Positions 9,796-21,900 of a DNA stretch of 64,000 nt are shown here, piece after piece. Under the pieces are notes generated by a model. That model was not told the DNA's origin, did no database searches, and saw nothing but the letters and a program-made list of their open reading frames with translations. Position 1 is the stretch's first letter. Each line of letters starts with the position of its first letter. Source of the DNA: Sphaerosporella brunnea (taxonomy: Eukaryota > Ascomycota > Pezizomycetes > Pezizales > Pyronemataceae); the NCBI GenBank assembly GCA_008704415.1, contig VXIS01000176.1, positions 33,473-97,472 on the forward strand, read 5' to 3'. Position numbers and translations under genes: made by a program.

Positions 9796-12459
9796 CTTCG
9801 TTGAGAGGATGAAGGAAATTAAAGGATGAGGGAACTGAACAGAGTGTAGAGTGCGGGGAAGGGAGCAAGGAGAGCGGGGAAAGCAAGGAAAGGGGAGAAG
9901 AGAGTGGGGAATGGTTGCTTCGCGGCAGAGGATTGGAACATTGCGGGCATGCGGTACTGCTTCAGCACGGAAGATTCGCGGGGGATTGCTGGCTTTTTGT
10001 GTATTTAACTTTTTGCCGGCTATTTGTTGCGTTTACAGCGGTCTGTGTAGGTATATACTGCTACAACATTGGGGGAAACATCGCCTACATATTGTGCTTA
10101 TAATCCCTAACTCCTCTCTCCTTCGCTCATCCTTCATACTCCGACTCGCGGTTTGCCCTGGGCGCAGCGGTGAGCTGACGGCTGCTTGACTCAGCACTGT
10201 GCTGCTCCTCCCAGTCTCCGGAGAGCTACTGGAATCCGGAGCCCCTGTGGCTAAGGGAGGTGGGAAAACAACTGCGGCGGCGATGCCCCGGCGTCGCGCC
10301 CACCAGCTCCATCTCCATCCACCCGGTCTCCCAGCCCCTCCTACTAGCTAGCTGAGAGCCTGAGACTAGCACACGGCGCGCCGTCAGATCAAGAGCTAAC
10401 TAGAGCTTGGTGGAAGTCACGTATAATACAGGATTTACCCGGCTTTGTCCGAGTGCTTGCCAGCGCACAACCCGCAGAACAAAAACCGCAAAGGTAAGTT
10501 GCCGCTGCTAAAAAATCGGTAATAGTGGAACGAGACAAATGAATGCCTGAGAGCCTACAAAGCGGGCGAACGAAACGAAACGCCGCGAGCGAAACGAGAC
10601 AAAGTGTGGCAGGAACGAAACGAAACGTCCGAGTCGTCAGCTGTGATTCTCCGAGTCTAGCGAAAGCCCGGAACCCAGCTATGCAATCCGACTTGCCGCG
10701 GTTCTGATCTCGAATATTAGACTTAATGCATACTATCGCCAGCCTGAGTCTTGACACCTCCGCATTGCCAGTGGAATTGGAGCGGGGGAGCCTGAGAGGG
10801 ACCAGGCATGACAACAGCGGAGAAGTCCAGAAACCGGAGGTCAATTGTTTGAGTGGGAGCTGCCGGATTGGCATTATCAGGCCCGCCGCGGCTGGCAGGC
10901 GGATTTTGGCGCATGTTGAGAATCATTTCGCGGAGGTAAGGATGATCCAATCGTATAATTTGGGCCGCACTGTGTATGCTCGTGCATAGCAGGTACATGT
11001 TGGGCAGTGTCGGCCGTGTTTTGAGTCCTTCAGGAATCGATTTGCAGACATGTGCGGCATGTCTCTTGACTCGAGCGCACTCTCGTTGCGCGAGTGATTG
11101 AAAAAGTTTTATTACATGGGAGTTTGGAAGCTAGGATCATTGGTTGGTTACAATTTGTTAGGAGTGATTGAAGGCGTTTTTTTGCATGGCAGTTTGGAAT
11201 TGAGGATTATTGTTCGGTATGGCCTGCCAGCGGTCGTCACAGTGCAGTAGTAATTGAAAGTCAATGAGGTGACATAAAACATCAACCTGTGCACTAGGCT
11301 ATATATGCGCCAACATTTCTCAGACTTTTTGTTCTTAAACCTGCACACCAGGCGATCCGGAAATCAAGAAACTCAATGAGATTGTACGCGAAAAAGGGAG
11401 AGCGAGCGAGCGGGGGAGAGGTTGTAGGGAGCGAGGTGTTGTAGGGCCAGGGAGACCGCGCGACGCGACACAGGCCCCCACACCCTGGTTTGTTCTCTAG
11501 ACACGTTACCAGACGGGGGGAGAAAACCCTCAAGCTCTTGGCATCTCCAGTGAACGTATCCTCATTGATTTGATGGGGCTTGCTGGCAGTGTTTTTGGCT
11601 TGTGCAAGGAGGCTTGTCGGTCGTTGGTACTGATGTGGTAAGCATCTTTTCCCCTATCAATTAGGTGCGACATCGATGAACTTTGGTCGTTTGGGCGTTT
11701 TACTTTGTGTACTAGTACTCCTTTGAACACCGGCGGATGCTGTGTTTCTCGGATCGTTATGAGGGTTTTGAATATCCGTGGCGGTCTCTAGTTTTTTTTT
11801 TCAAAGGTCTTTTCCGCACCTACTTAGTAGGTGGTACGTACTATAGTACAGGACAAAAGTAATGGGAAATTTGCGCTTTCACCGCCAAAGTTCTCATGTT
11901 GAGACCTCTATCTAAACACCCCCACGCAATTCATAAATTTACTCCGCCATGCAGAATGCCAAATAACTACCTTGAATCTTCATTTCTTGCGGCAGATTAA
12001 GAAAAAAAAAGGGGTTTGTGGTGCGTGACGAGCTGGCAGAGTGTGCAAAGGCCGTTCTCAAGTCACCTTTTGTACGGGGCCCCATGCAAAATCGCCTTCC
12101 GAAAAGCTCTCAACACCGCCTCCCAGCTCATAGCACCTCCAATTTTGCTCTCTCTCTCTCTCTCTTTTTTTTTTTTCAGATTCTTCGGAGATTGAATTTC
12201 ACGTGTTTTTCTACTTTCCCGGCCAGCGGTCATTTTTTTGGACCAAATGGTGATTTTTGGTAAAGCGGTGAAAAGTGAGTGATTCAGCTGTAAAACTAGG
12301 AAAACTGCAACTTTTCCCATTCTTTTTGTCCTAGCACTTTCTTTTGCAGTACGTCTTTCCTTTGACTTCAAGCGCGATGTTGATTGTGGGGTGTTTTTTT
12401 TCTTCTTCTTTCTATTCCGGCTAGAATCTATTTTATTCTTATCGATATCGTCAATCTAT
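9796..12459. other. 2.7-kb spacer without a supportable gene
   Basis: I find no frame with family resemblance. Notable content: scattered GAAACGA-type short repeats at about 10560-10625, an AT-rich 11.1-11.3 kb, and polypyrimidine tracts (TC)n/(T)n at about 12150-12178. It may hold a decayed transposon, but no terminal repeats were found. Confidence 0.4.
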
Positions 12460-12559
12460 TAGAGAGTTTGCGATTTGCGTCTAGACGCAAAAATCAGGCG
12501 GTGACCCGAAGTCTTGGCCAGCTTAAATTTGCGTCTGGATGCAAATCGCAAACTCTCTA
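12460..12559. mobile_element. 100-bp near-palindromic MITE-like element
   Basis: The left arm AGAGAGTTTGCGATTTGCG, then TCTAGACGCAAA, is matched in inverse by the right arm TTTGCGTCTGGATGCAAAT, then CGCAAACTCTCT. That gives about 31 bp with two mismatches around a 35-bp centre. The inner part of the left arm, TTTGCGTCTAGACGCAAA, is itself a perfect palindrome. The flanks are TAT/TTA-like and no clear duplication can be fixed. It lies about 40 bp before the unknown gene below and could be a foldback element or MITE. Confidence 0.6.
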
Positions 12560-12602
12560 TTATGTGCACTCGCTTACTCGAGCGAGAGTAGAGTTTTAAC
12601 TT

Positions 12603-13481
12603 TTGGGCTTAACTCTTCCTCTCCTCGACAACTATCTCTCCTCGACCGCCATCTCCCCTGCATCACACACTACTACTACTAGAAGAAGTCTTACCGATCG
12701 TCAGGTCTTGCTTACGGCCAGTGGATGCAGCCTTTGCGGGAGAAACGAGAAGCAACGTCGAGCAGCAGAGGCGAAATGGTTGACGTATCTTGCCCGAAAG
12801 GAAATGTGTTTTCGAGCACCATCACTGAAGCCCCGGATATGTGCCGAAGAGCCCGCAGAATATCACGTTCTAAAGGAATTGAGGACCGACCTAAGGAATC
12901 GCGTCTTGGATTGGGTGACCTATTCGTTCAACCCGAGGACGAGGCTAGAGTGCAGCGACTCGAGGCCAGCTTGCGATACATGCCGCCAGAGGATAAAAAG
13001 GATATTTGCCGATCACCCCAAGATCACCAAATTGTCGGAGTCGGGCAATGTTGTGAGATTCTGGGATCTCTCTGGCGCCGTGCCCGAACTGCTAGCTTTT
13101 GCCCCGTCAAACGCAGACGTTCTAGGGATTGCGAGCACGCTGAAAGACTTTTGCTTGAGAGAGGCTTCAGAATTCACAGTATCGGCATAGTAGGAGAGGA
13201 GTTGGCCATTTTCGAGGACCAGGTGGTATGTTAATCCCTCTTCATCTTTCTTGATTTCCAGCTGATAACTTTCACAGGGGCGGAAGCTGGAGTTGTTGAT
13301 GGTGGTGACAGGAGAGAATTTTGGAGCTGTACAAGTGCCACATACGATGCTTTTCGGGGCCGGGAAAAAATTGTACGTCTACGATGACGTTATGGGATTT
13401 TCTACCATACGCAAAGCAGATGGGAGAGGGCCACAGGATTTGGCGAATATTTTGTCTGAAGGCTTGACCGCGATGGTCTGA
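12603..13481 (+). pseudogene. Unknown cysteine-motif protein, apparently frameshifted
   Basis: No family recognised. The first frame from 12603 reads like a protein, with CSLC and CDTC motifs (possible zinc ligands) and a charged helical region. It stops at about 13190. The 3' part reads well only in a second frame (GFRIHSIGIVGEELAIFEDQ). That frame joins, through a canonical 52-bp intron 13226-13277 (GTATGT…CACAG), to an exon ending at 13481 that contains YVYDDVMGFSTIRK. No intron with good signals links the two frames near 13150-13170. One lost or gained base there would explain the break, so this is either a recent pseudogene or a sequence error. It could also be two overlapping spurious frames. 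Confidence 0.4.
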
Positions 13482-14332
13482 ATGGGGCTTTTTTTCGTTT
13501 CTGATATTGGATTAGCCAGTCGGCTAGATTTGTAGATCTGAATTTCTTGACCCTGCTTCAAAAGTGTTTCTTACACACAACTACTAGTCTTCTTGGTGCG
13601 AGATTTCGCCGAACGAGGTCTTGAGCATGAGCTACGCGTTTAGGAACCAGACGTCGCGCGGGAGGAAGGCCCGGAAAGCGGTTTGGTTCACTGTCCCAAT
13701 AGTGTACTCAATTGAGGACGTACACTTTAAGAAATGAGTCTGGTATTCGTAAAAAGTGTGGTGCAGTTCTGTCTCTATTATCTGGTGAATATCCCAAAGC
13801 CTCTAAGTGTCTCTAATACACCTTTCTATCGATAGACGCCAGTACTCGTACTGAGCTACGACTTGCATAATTTGATGAGGCACAATTAAGCACAGCGGGT
13901 AACGTGATGCGGAAGAAAAATCAGGTAACCCGGTAAAGGGGAGGAGTATTATAAAGGAAGGGATTCTTTCCTTCTTTTCCCTCATGTTGTGGCATGGCAT
14001 ATTTACTCAATGAATGACGGCTCTGCAGCTGTAACCAGCCAGCGCCGTGACGAAACGAGGTATCTTTAAGCACCGGGCAAGCATGTCGTCCGGGAGAGGC
14101 TCGTTGCTTTGTATAATATATTCAAGCTGCTTGGCTGTCAACGAGAAAATACATAAGTACTTCGTACCGAATGTATTGTAGGATCCTGTATGATCCGGCC
14201 CCGTGCACGATACCACGCGGCCAGCTACAGCAACCAGAGGCATGGAGCGGTGGCCGGGGAACAGTAGAGTAAGTATTTGCAATAACTACATAATGTCTAG
14301 ATATTCCTATGTATAGTACAAGTACACACCGC
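13482..14332. other. Spacer downstream of JAC1
   Basis: The 3' side of the minus-strand JAC1 gene falls here. No other gene or repeat was recognised. Confidence 0.4.
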
Positions 14333-15016
14333 CTAATGCTCAAGCACATGCGCGCCCTTACCGTGTTCCCAGGACTTAATAGCCTCCTCAACATTCCTCC
14401 AATACCGAAGCCTAACCGCCTCCCTGCGTGCCGTCTCCAAATCCGCGTCCGCAAATGCCGTTTCCAGCACCCTCAAGCTCTCGTCGATCCTCTCGCGGTT
14501 CCTGTCGACAAGTGGCAGCAGCTCCTCCTCGCTCGCCGCAGCCTCCACCTCCTCCTGCGCCTCCAACACCTCCAGCAGCAGCGCCGGGTCCTCAAGCTTT
14601 AGCCGTTCGTCCTCGACGTCGACGCCGGCGCGCGCGAGCAGGTACTGCGCGCGCTGCAGCGGGTCGCGCAACGTGCTGTACGCCCGGTTGATGAAGGCCG
14701 AGGAGGGCCCATCCGCGCTGCGCACGTGCGCCGGCGTGTCCGGGTGTGAGCGCTGCTGGAGCGCAAAGAATTCGCGCTGCAGCGCCCGGAGGTCGATGCT
14801 GAAGGGCCCCGCTGGCGGAGGGCCGCTAGGTATGCTCTGCGGGAAGAGCGTGTAGAAGTCTTGGGGCTGTTGAGGTTTTGAGGAGGAAGAGGAGGAGGAG
14901 TGGCACGCGAAGGCGATGGTGGCGGTGAGGGGTCGGAGCGGTGATGGCACTGTGGCTAGCCGGAGGCGCGGGAGTAGGTGTGAAGTCCTCCTCATCGTGG
15001 TGGTGGTGATGGCCAT
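14333..15016 (-). CDS. JAC1: Mitochondrial J-protein co-chaperone for Fe-S cluster assembly (HscB/Jac1)
   Basis: Jac1/HscB binds the scaffold Isu1 and stimulates the Hsp70 Ssq1 (or mtHsp70) to release nascent Fe-S clusters in the mitochondrial matrix. It is a single exon of 227 residues. The chosen ATG has G at -3 and +4. The N-terminus is rich in Arg, Ser and Thr with no acids (MRRTSHLLPRLRLATV), as expected for a matrix presequence; an ATG further upstream or the one at 14995 are alternatives. The J domain begins DFYTLFP and carries the HPD motif at about residues 91-93, then SSAFINRAYSTLRDPLQRAQYLL. The C-terminal three-helix domain (EVLEAQEEVE … LRYWRNVEEAIKSWE) is typical of HscB and binds the scaffold. 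Confidence 0.93.
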   Translation of the reverse strand: MAITTTTMRRTSHLLPRLRLATVPSPLRPLTATIAFACHSSSSSSSKPQQPQDFYTLFPQSIPSGPPPAGPFSIDLRALQREFFALQQRSHPDTPAHVRSADGPSSAFINRAYSTLRDPLQRAQYLLARAGVDVEDERLKLEDPALLLEVLEAQEEVEAAASEEELLPLVDRNRERIDESLRVLETAFADADLETARREAVRLRYWRNVEEAIKSWEHGKGAHVLEH

Positions 15017-17294
15017 GCCGAGTCTCGTCTTGTCTGCAGATGAGAGCACGAAAGGTAAGATCTGCGCTAGTTTAGCGAAGAGCTTGTTTTCTTCCGGAAT
15101 CCGAGCTATGGCTTTTGCAGTATGGTTCTTGACCAAAGTTTTGAATCCGCGGTTTCATCAACCGTTCCAAACGTTGCTGGAACAATCCCCTCGCCCCACC
15201 AAAGGAAAGAGCAAACGATGATCAAAAGAGTTGGAAATGTCTTTAGTTGCTGGAACGCGGAACACTGGAAGTAAATTGAGAACGTTCCGGGCAGAGAAGC
15301 AACTACTCTAGTAGGGTCGAATATTATCCTTTACATTCAAAACCAGCATTCGCCACACCATGGCCAGCTGGCATTGTTGTCTTCGCGTACACACAACACA
15401 ATACACAACACAATACACAACACAATACATAACAACCGTCGAAACAATCATGAAGTTGAAGGGCACCCGCGGAGAGCCAGCACGAGGCAAGCGACACTTG
15501 GAAACGACTCGAGATGAGAGAATACAGATATCATTTTGCGTGAGCACGTTGGTATGGGTTGGGCCGAAAGAGGTCGTAGGCTAAACATTACAGCCGTTCC
15601 AGAAACCCTAGGCCAGACTGGAAATTTTTGGCTGTTATTTTAGCGCAAATTAGACTTTTTGCTCGGGTGAAATTTCTCTGGTTTGGTGTGATGGGTGTGA
15701 TGGAGGTGGAGGTAGAAGAAGTACTTATGTACAAACAGCTAAACGAGCCGTGGGTGATAGGTTATGACCGAGCCCAAGGGTATATACGACCATTCACATT
15801 GGCACAGCAACCACAATTAAACAGCCCAAGTGGTCTTGTGGGTTAAAGTCCAACATCGGACAGGAGTTCTCTTGCCGGAAGAGGCGTCAGCTGCCCTTTA
15901 TTCTAACAAAACTATTTTGCTTCTATTTTGCTCAAAAGTCCGAGCTTCGTTTTCCCTCGGTTCTTTTCATATCTTCAAGCAAGCTGATCAGCAGTTGAGA
16001 TGGCCGCCTCAAACAAGTCGAGAAAGCGTCGCCCAAAGTCCTGGGAAGGTTGACAGCGAAGACGCTGATGACGGAGGAAGTCAGTCCCCAAACAGCTTAA
16101 CTAGTACGTATACGCCGGCAGATCTTAGGCAAGGAGTGCGGGAAAGTAGTCGTCGATGCCAGGGAAAAATGTCCGTAAAGTGCGTCACACTTCAAATGGC
16201 ACCTTTCTAATCAACCAGTACAGATTGCCAGTCGAATGGCGGTATTTCCCTCTCTGTATGATTTACGGAAGTATACAACTCAGAAAGTGAAACCTGAAGT
16301 ATAGAAGCAACAAACATGCATACGTACCTTGGCACCTACCTAGGTAGGTGGGTAGGTACGCGGGCATATACACAAGCAATATTGGCACACGGAAAGGCAA
16401 ACGCAGTAGACGCCCAATGTCGAAGCCTCTGGCTTTGTTATCTCTTGAAGTCCTTGTATAACAACCTTGCAGAGTGCTGCCTATGGACTTGCTTCACTAG
16501 ACAGCACTCGGTTCGGTCTTTCAAGGACTTCTGAGAACACTGGTTTATACCAGCTCGACCATAGCCTGAGCTGAGTGGTTTAATCCTTCCATAGATATTC
16601 CAATGCCCATTCCATAGCGATGCGGCTCATAAGCTCCCCGGTATCCGTTAACGGTGCATGCACCGGGACGCCCCCTGGAACTCATTCATTCATCAACTGT
16701 GGCTCCGGCGTCTCTCTCCAGCCATATCATTTACTACTGCGTCATTGACGCTCGCTCTGGACCAAGTGCGAGTCGACGTCGAGTCGAATGAGTCAAGTGC
16801 ATGGGAAAAGACTTCCTCGCAATCCAAACGTTCCTGCTCAAACTTCTCTAAAGTTAGTAGATAGGGCTGACTATACTGACTCTAGCTAGAGTCGACTCAC
16901 ATCATGAAACCTGCCAGTCGCATCCGAGTCAATAGCTGGATACAGTACAAGTACCTACCACAAAGAACATCTCGAGGGGAGGGGTTGGTTAGTTTTGTGA
17001 CTTGAACTCAGCGTTTCCACACCATGAGCCGCCGGATCTGATCATTGCATAAAGCGCAGATCCACATCCAGATCACGCGGAAGGGCCGGGCCGATATCGA
17101 TCTCTCTCGACTGCAGCCTTCTCAACATTCCCTCCCATCCAACAAACAAACCGGCAAAAAAAAAACAAGAGTCTAGAACCGACGGCGTGGACGTTCCTCA
17201 TAGGCGCGGTCGACGGTGGGCCGTGTGGCTTCAACGCTAGCCGAGCGCGGCAACGGCAAAAAAGAAAAACAAAGGGCGTTTTTGGCCAAAGGAT
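15017..17294. other. 2.3-kb spacer with a minisatellite
   Basis: No gene supported. At about 15391-15430 a 12-bp unit CACAACACAATA is repeated three times in tandem. At about 16328-16360 CACCTACCTAGGTAGGTGGG forms a short palindrome. The rest shows no recognised structure. Confidence 0.45.
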
Positions 17295-17376
17295 TGATTC
17301 AGCCGGGATTCGAACCCGGGTCAGGCGCAGCATGCTGGAATGGCAAGCGCCTATGATACCCCTACACTACTGAATC
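17295..17376 (-). tRNA. tRNA-Gly(GCC) with ~11-nt intron
   Basis: On the minus strand the mature sequence is identical to the tRNA-Gly at 1544-1624: GATTCAG/CTGAATC acceptor, TTGCCA anticodon loop (GCC) and a TTCGAAT T loop. Only the intron differs, TTCCAGCATGC here against TCCAGCACAC there. A-runs on the plus strand 25-40 bases beyond the 3' end give T-rich termination signals. Differences confined to the intron are what selection on the mature tRNA predicts. Confidence 0.88.
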
Positions 17377-18932
17377 GCTAAGCCCTCCTCATTTGGTGTA
17401 AACGTGGGGCCACGGGGGTGACGAGCCGAGGGCCGGTTAGGGTTTGAGCCGGTTAAATTACGGACGCGAGAACTGTTCGCAAAGAGGGAAGGAGCACTCG
17501 GGAAGGCTAGGGCGCCCGGTTGAACCCTGCGTTTTTCTCGAATCATGATGACGTTTGTGTTTTTTGTTTTTTGTTTTTTCTGTTTTTCGTTTTCTGATGC
17601 GGCCGTTTGGTGACGATTTTCTACTGGGTCTCATGCCTCTCCACACACGTGAACTTTCCCCATGTCTCAGACTAAGACTCAGAGCCTTTGCACCAGCGTG
17701 TTCGCTCGTCCGGCTCCTTGCATGTGCCAGTGAGCATGAGTTTATCTATCTTCCAGCACGGGTAGGAGCCGACCACTGCGCTGGCAGGATTAGAGAAGCA
17801 GCGGCAGCGGCAGCAGCAGCTCCAATGGCCAGCCAGCGATCCTATCGCTTTCGGTTTCTTTCATGGCAGATTTACCGAGAGTTCTGTGATGACGAACGTG
17901 TCGGAAAGGACGGGTGCCGAAGACATCTCTCCTCTCGCATCCTCACAGGCGTTAAATCCGAGCAGGTCGCCCTTCGACGCGAGATATCGATCGGCTTGAT
18001 CGTATCGTGAGGAGAGGGATATACGAGGCGGCGTTAGCTGCAGAGGGCAAGATCTGCTGCTGATACAGCAAAACCTAGCAAAACCCCAGTATGGAACCGA
18101 ATTCCCCGCTTGGTTGGGGGGGGGCGGCGTCAGTCAGTTGAATGTCCCGTAGAACAGTCTTGAACCGGGTCCAGCGCGTTTCCCTGCTCACTGCTCACCA
18201 CCACCACCACCACCACCACAACCATTCTACGCCCCCTCCAACCTGGCCATCTATCCTTCCTTCTTCTCCCTCCGTCCCTCCACCACCCACTGCTGCTCCC
18301 GCCCACACCTCGCCGAGTGACATACCGGATCGCAGCAGCAGCAGCAGCAGCAGCGAACAGCAGTAATCAACCCCTCCTCTGCCACGCATCTGCCGCACCC
18401 GTACAGCAGCAACCTACATACATCCAACAATCCCACCTAGTGCGCCACCACTCTATCGAGGGGAAACGAACCAACAAGAGTCGCGCTCACCTTGTTTTCG
18501 GCGTATCGTTGTTCGCCACAGCGACAATCTACCATATTTTATTATTATCCCACCGCTGTCCCCATCTGCGCCTTTTGCTTCTTCGCCCGCGCGACTACTG
18601 CTACCCCTCGTTTGCGAAAAGCACTTCTCACAAAAACCTCCCCCGCACTTGCCCCTCTGCGATCGTCACGAACGAGAACCTTTAATCCATCCCCCAAAGT
18701 CCGTGCACCGAGTATCCGCGCCCATCGCTTGTCGAAGAGAGAGATCTCCGAGTTCAACTTCTGTCGAAAGCACACCCTATTCTGAAACGCGACGTCCGAA
18801 GCGAACCAAAATCACCGCCGAAAGGAGACAAAGAAGAAATAAGAAATAAGCGTCGGATTCGGGTGCTGTCAGTGTGGGAGCAGCAGCAGCAGCAGGTGCT
18901 TCGCCTAACGTTCGGATTTCGTTGCGCGAGTC
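17377..18932. other. Probable promoter and 5' leader of the PAS kinase, with microsatellites
   Basis: No gene was recognised. Simple repeats include CGGCAG/CAG units at about 17800-17820, (CAC)n at 18197-18220 and (CAG)n at about 18332-18353. Pyrimidine-rich stretches are frequent. The region just before 18933 likely contains the PAS kinase transcript start and untranslated leader. Confidence 0.45.
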
Positions 18933-21900
18933 ATGGCGGCGCTCATTGTGCCTCAAGGCGGTGATCGTCCAGACAATGGTAAGCCGTTCGCGAAAGTTCG
19001 ATTCGTCTTCGTTATTAGTGCTGTTGTTGGTCTATGTCGGCGATGAGAGTCGCGTTCCGTTTTATTTATTTTTTTCCGTTTTTTTCCCGGTTTTTTTCTG
19101 ATGCTGGAATCAATACCACGGCGAGGGAAAACTGCTGCTCGTTTTTGCTTTTGAATTCGGTGCTTCGGCAACCTGCGGATTTGCGTCAGTCTGTCTCTGT
19201 GCGAGGGATCGGAAGTGGATGTTTCGGAGATGTGCTGTTGCTGCCTGTCTCACCTTGAAGCGGATCTGGAGAAATGTCGGGGTCGTTGCAGGATGGGGGC
19301 TGGCCTGGATTTGAGTTCAGCGTTTGCACACGAAAACGAAACAGACTGGAACCAGTTTCACTGACAATGTGCGTTTCCTCCCCAATTGTAGGAAACCACG
19401 AGCAAAATGGTTCGACCGACTCGTTTATCGGCGACCTCAACCTCGTCAGGCCAAAGTCAACCCCGCCGGTTCTGACCCGCAAGGTCGCTCAGCCTCAGCC
19501 TCAGCTCTACAGACCCAAGATCCGTTTCTCTGTGGACGCTGATGCCGAGCAGCCAAGGCACGGTGTTGACTCGCCCGTCTCGCGTTCTCGGTAGGCCCGC
19601 CTGAAACAAACTCCCCGTACCCCCTTCCCTCTCGTTGCTGCTTGCTCTGCTGCCCTTTGTCTCCCACACACACTCTCTCCCCCCCCTTGTGATCGATCCC
19701 GGCGTGTGCTCGATTTCTGGCGCTGTGCATGACATGATACGCATGTTAACATGTGGCTGCTTGTGCCTAGGAATCCTACCTTGGGAGGTGAAGGCGATCA
19801 TCTCTACACCTCTGGCCTACGTAGGATTAGACAACAGGCTTCTGGCCCTCAAGGATTCATGATCCCTTCTCGTTCTCCTTCTACCGCTTCAACTCGTGTC
19901 AACTCTCTGTCCTTTTCAGTCTCGTCTCCCTCCCTCGGCTCGTGTGAAGACTTGTCCAGGTTTCCTTCCGAGTCGCTGCACTCATTCTCTTTCGCGAACC
20001 AGTCGGAGGACCTCATACACAACCGACAGAACATCTTGAAGCGTAGCATCGAGTTCATGAGGGACAAGTTAGGATGGGGCACAAGGTCGCCACTAATAGC
20101 AACCGCTCAGGCAAAGGTGGACGGGAGAGAGGAAGAGGTGGAGAGCATGATGGAGCTGCTGCGGAAGGCAGACATAGTGTCTCAAGAGAAGACGCCCATG
20201 CTTACCGGCCCGGTCACCGGGCCCGCCGAAGTCGACGATAACCCGTTTGAGCAGAGTTTCTCGAAGCCTAAACCTGCACCTATAGATACTTTCCGTCGGA
20301 TTACCGACGCCGATGTGCTATCTACCTCACCGGTTGAGGACTACAGGGCAGAGGGAAATTCGAGATCGGCTACAGATGACTCTACCTCCACCGCGCGGAC
20401 TACTCCCCCGCCGACGAAGCGAAGGCCGAGCTTTAATCGTACCTACACCGATACGACTACCCTGGCGTTGGAGTCAAAGCTATATGAAGCTATGGCGCAA
20501 CCATACATGGCGACCGAGAGCCAGCCTCTGTCTGCCCTCGCCCACGTTCCGAACCGTAACATGCGCAAGTCTTCAGTGCACGGGCACGCCAGCCGTAATC
20601 AGCCCCCCGCGCAGGCAATTTTCACTACCGAGGCCACCAATCCATGGACCATTCTGGCCGCCAACGACCTGGCGTGCCTCGTTTTTGGAGTGACAATGGC
20701 GGAAATCCGCAAAATTGGGATCATGGAGTTTGTGAGGCCGGAGAGACGCGAGTGGCTGGCTGCGAAGCTCAACTCGGGCGAGAACACATCGAACTCGTTC
20801 CCATATCCGCACAGCAACCACGGCTCGCCACGTGGCACACAGGTGCTGTACCAGGGAAACCGCAGGGTCAAATCTGATGCCTTCTATACCGGAGCTCCGC
20901 TTTCTACGTCCAAGTCCGGGGGCAGCGATAAACATAGACATACAGGCTCTCGAGGAGTCATCCTTTGTGGAGATGTTGTGCCGATCCAGAAACGTAATGG
21001 TAATACAGGTGCTGCTAGTCTTTGGGTCAAAGAAAAACGGGGAGGGTTGATCTGGGTGCTGGAAGAGATCAGCGAGGATGTCGCTTTTGTTTACACATCT
21101 CAACGGGCGGACAACGTGGAATACGTCACGCGTTCCGAGGGTAGCTTGAAGAACATTTTTGGAGAGGACGATCTCGTCGCGCCAGGCACCGCGTTGACCG
21201 CATTACTTCCTACTCTACCTAGGAAGGACGACGGCAATGTGGATTTTGAGCAGACAACTTTGATTCACCAGTTTACGGCTGCAGCTAGCAATGATGTCAG
21301 GATACCATGTGGAGTAGAGCCTATTCCGGGCCAGAGAGGACTACGTATTTCATCTTTCCCACACATCGCTGGAATCATGGTTCTTTCGGCATCTGATCAT
21401 CGCATCGCCAGCACAAATGCTGTGTTTTCGGCCGCGCTTTTCGGCCATCTGAATCCGGTGGGACTGTCCATCTCGGAGCTCATACCGAACTTTGATCGGC
21501 TTTTGGACTACCTTGTAAACGAAGAGCAGATCAGCCTTCTTGACGGAATGGTCGTGCCAGAGCACTCTTTCCGGAAGGCCCACTCTATACTCGCGCTTCG
21601 CGACAACAAAGAGGGCGCGAGGTCCGCGTTTTCGGTTCCCGGCGGAGTCATCGCGAGGCATCGAGACGGGTCGGAAATCCATGTGGATCTCCAGATGCGG
21701 GTGGTGATTTCAGAGTGCCGCGATGACAATGCTATCGTGGACGAGTCGGATACAGACACCGATGAAGACCAGGTTGACAAGAGCGAAACTGTCTATGCCT
21801 TGTGGGTGTCATACTCGCGCCACATGCACGTGGCAGCCACAACTACGGACCCCCTCTCTCCGGAGCTGACCCGCCCTATCACTCCGCCACGAGGTCCCAG

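Noticed and set aside
10389..10998. Overlapping frames in both directions around GAAACGA repeats as a gene
   Set aside because: Frames come from short-period repeats; no start context, introns or family resemblance.
18142..18436. His- and Ser-rich frames at (CAC)n and (CAG)n as coding
   Set aside because: Microsatellite translation only; lies in the likely 5' leader of the PAS kinase gene.
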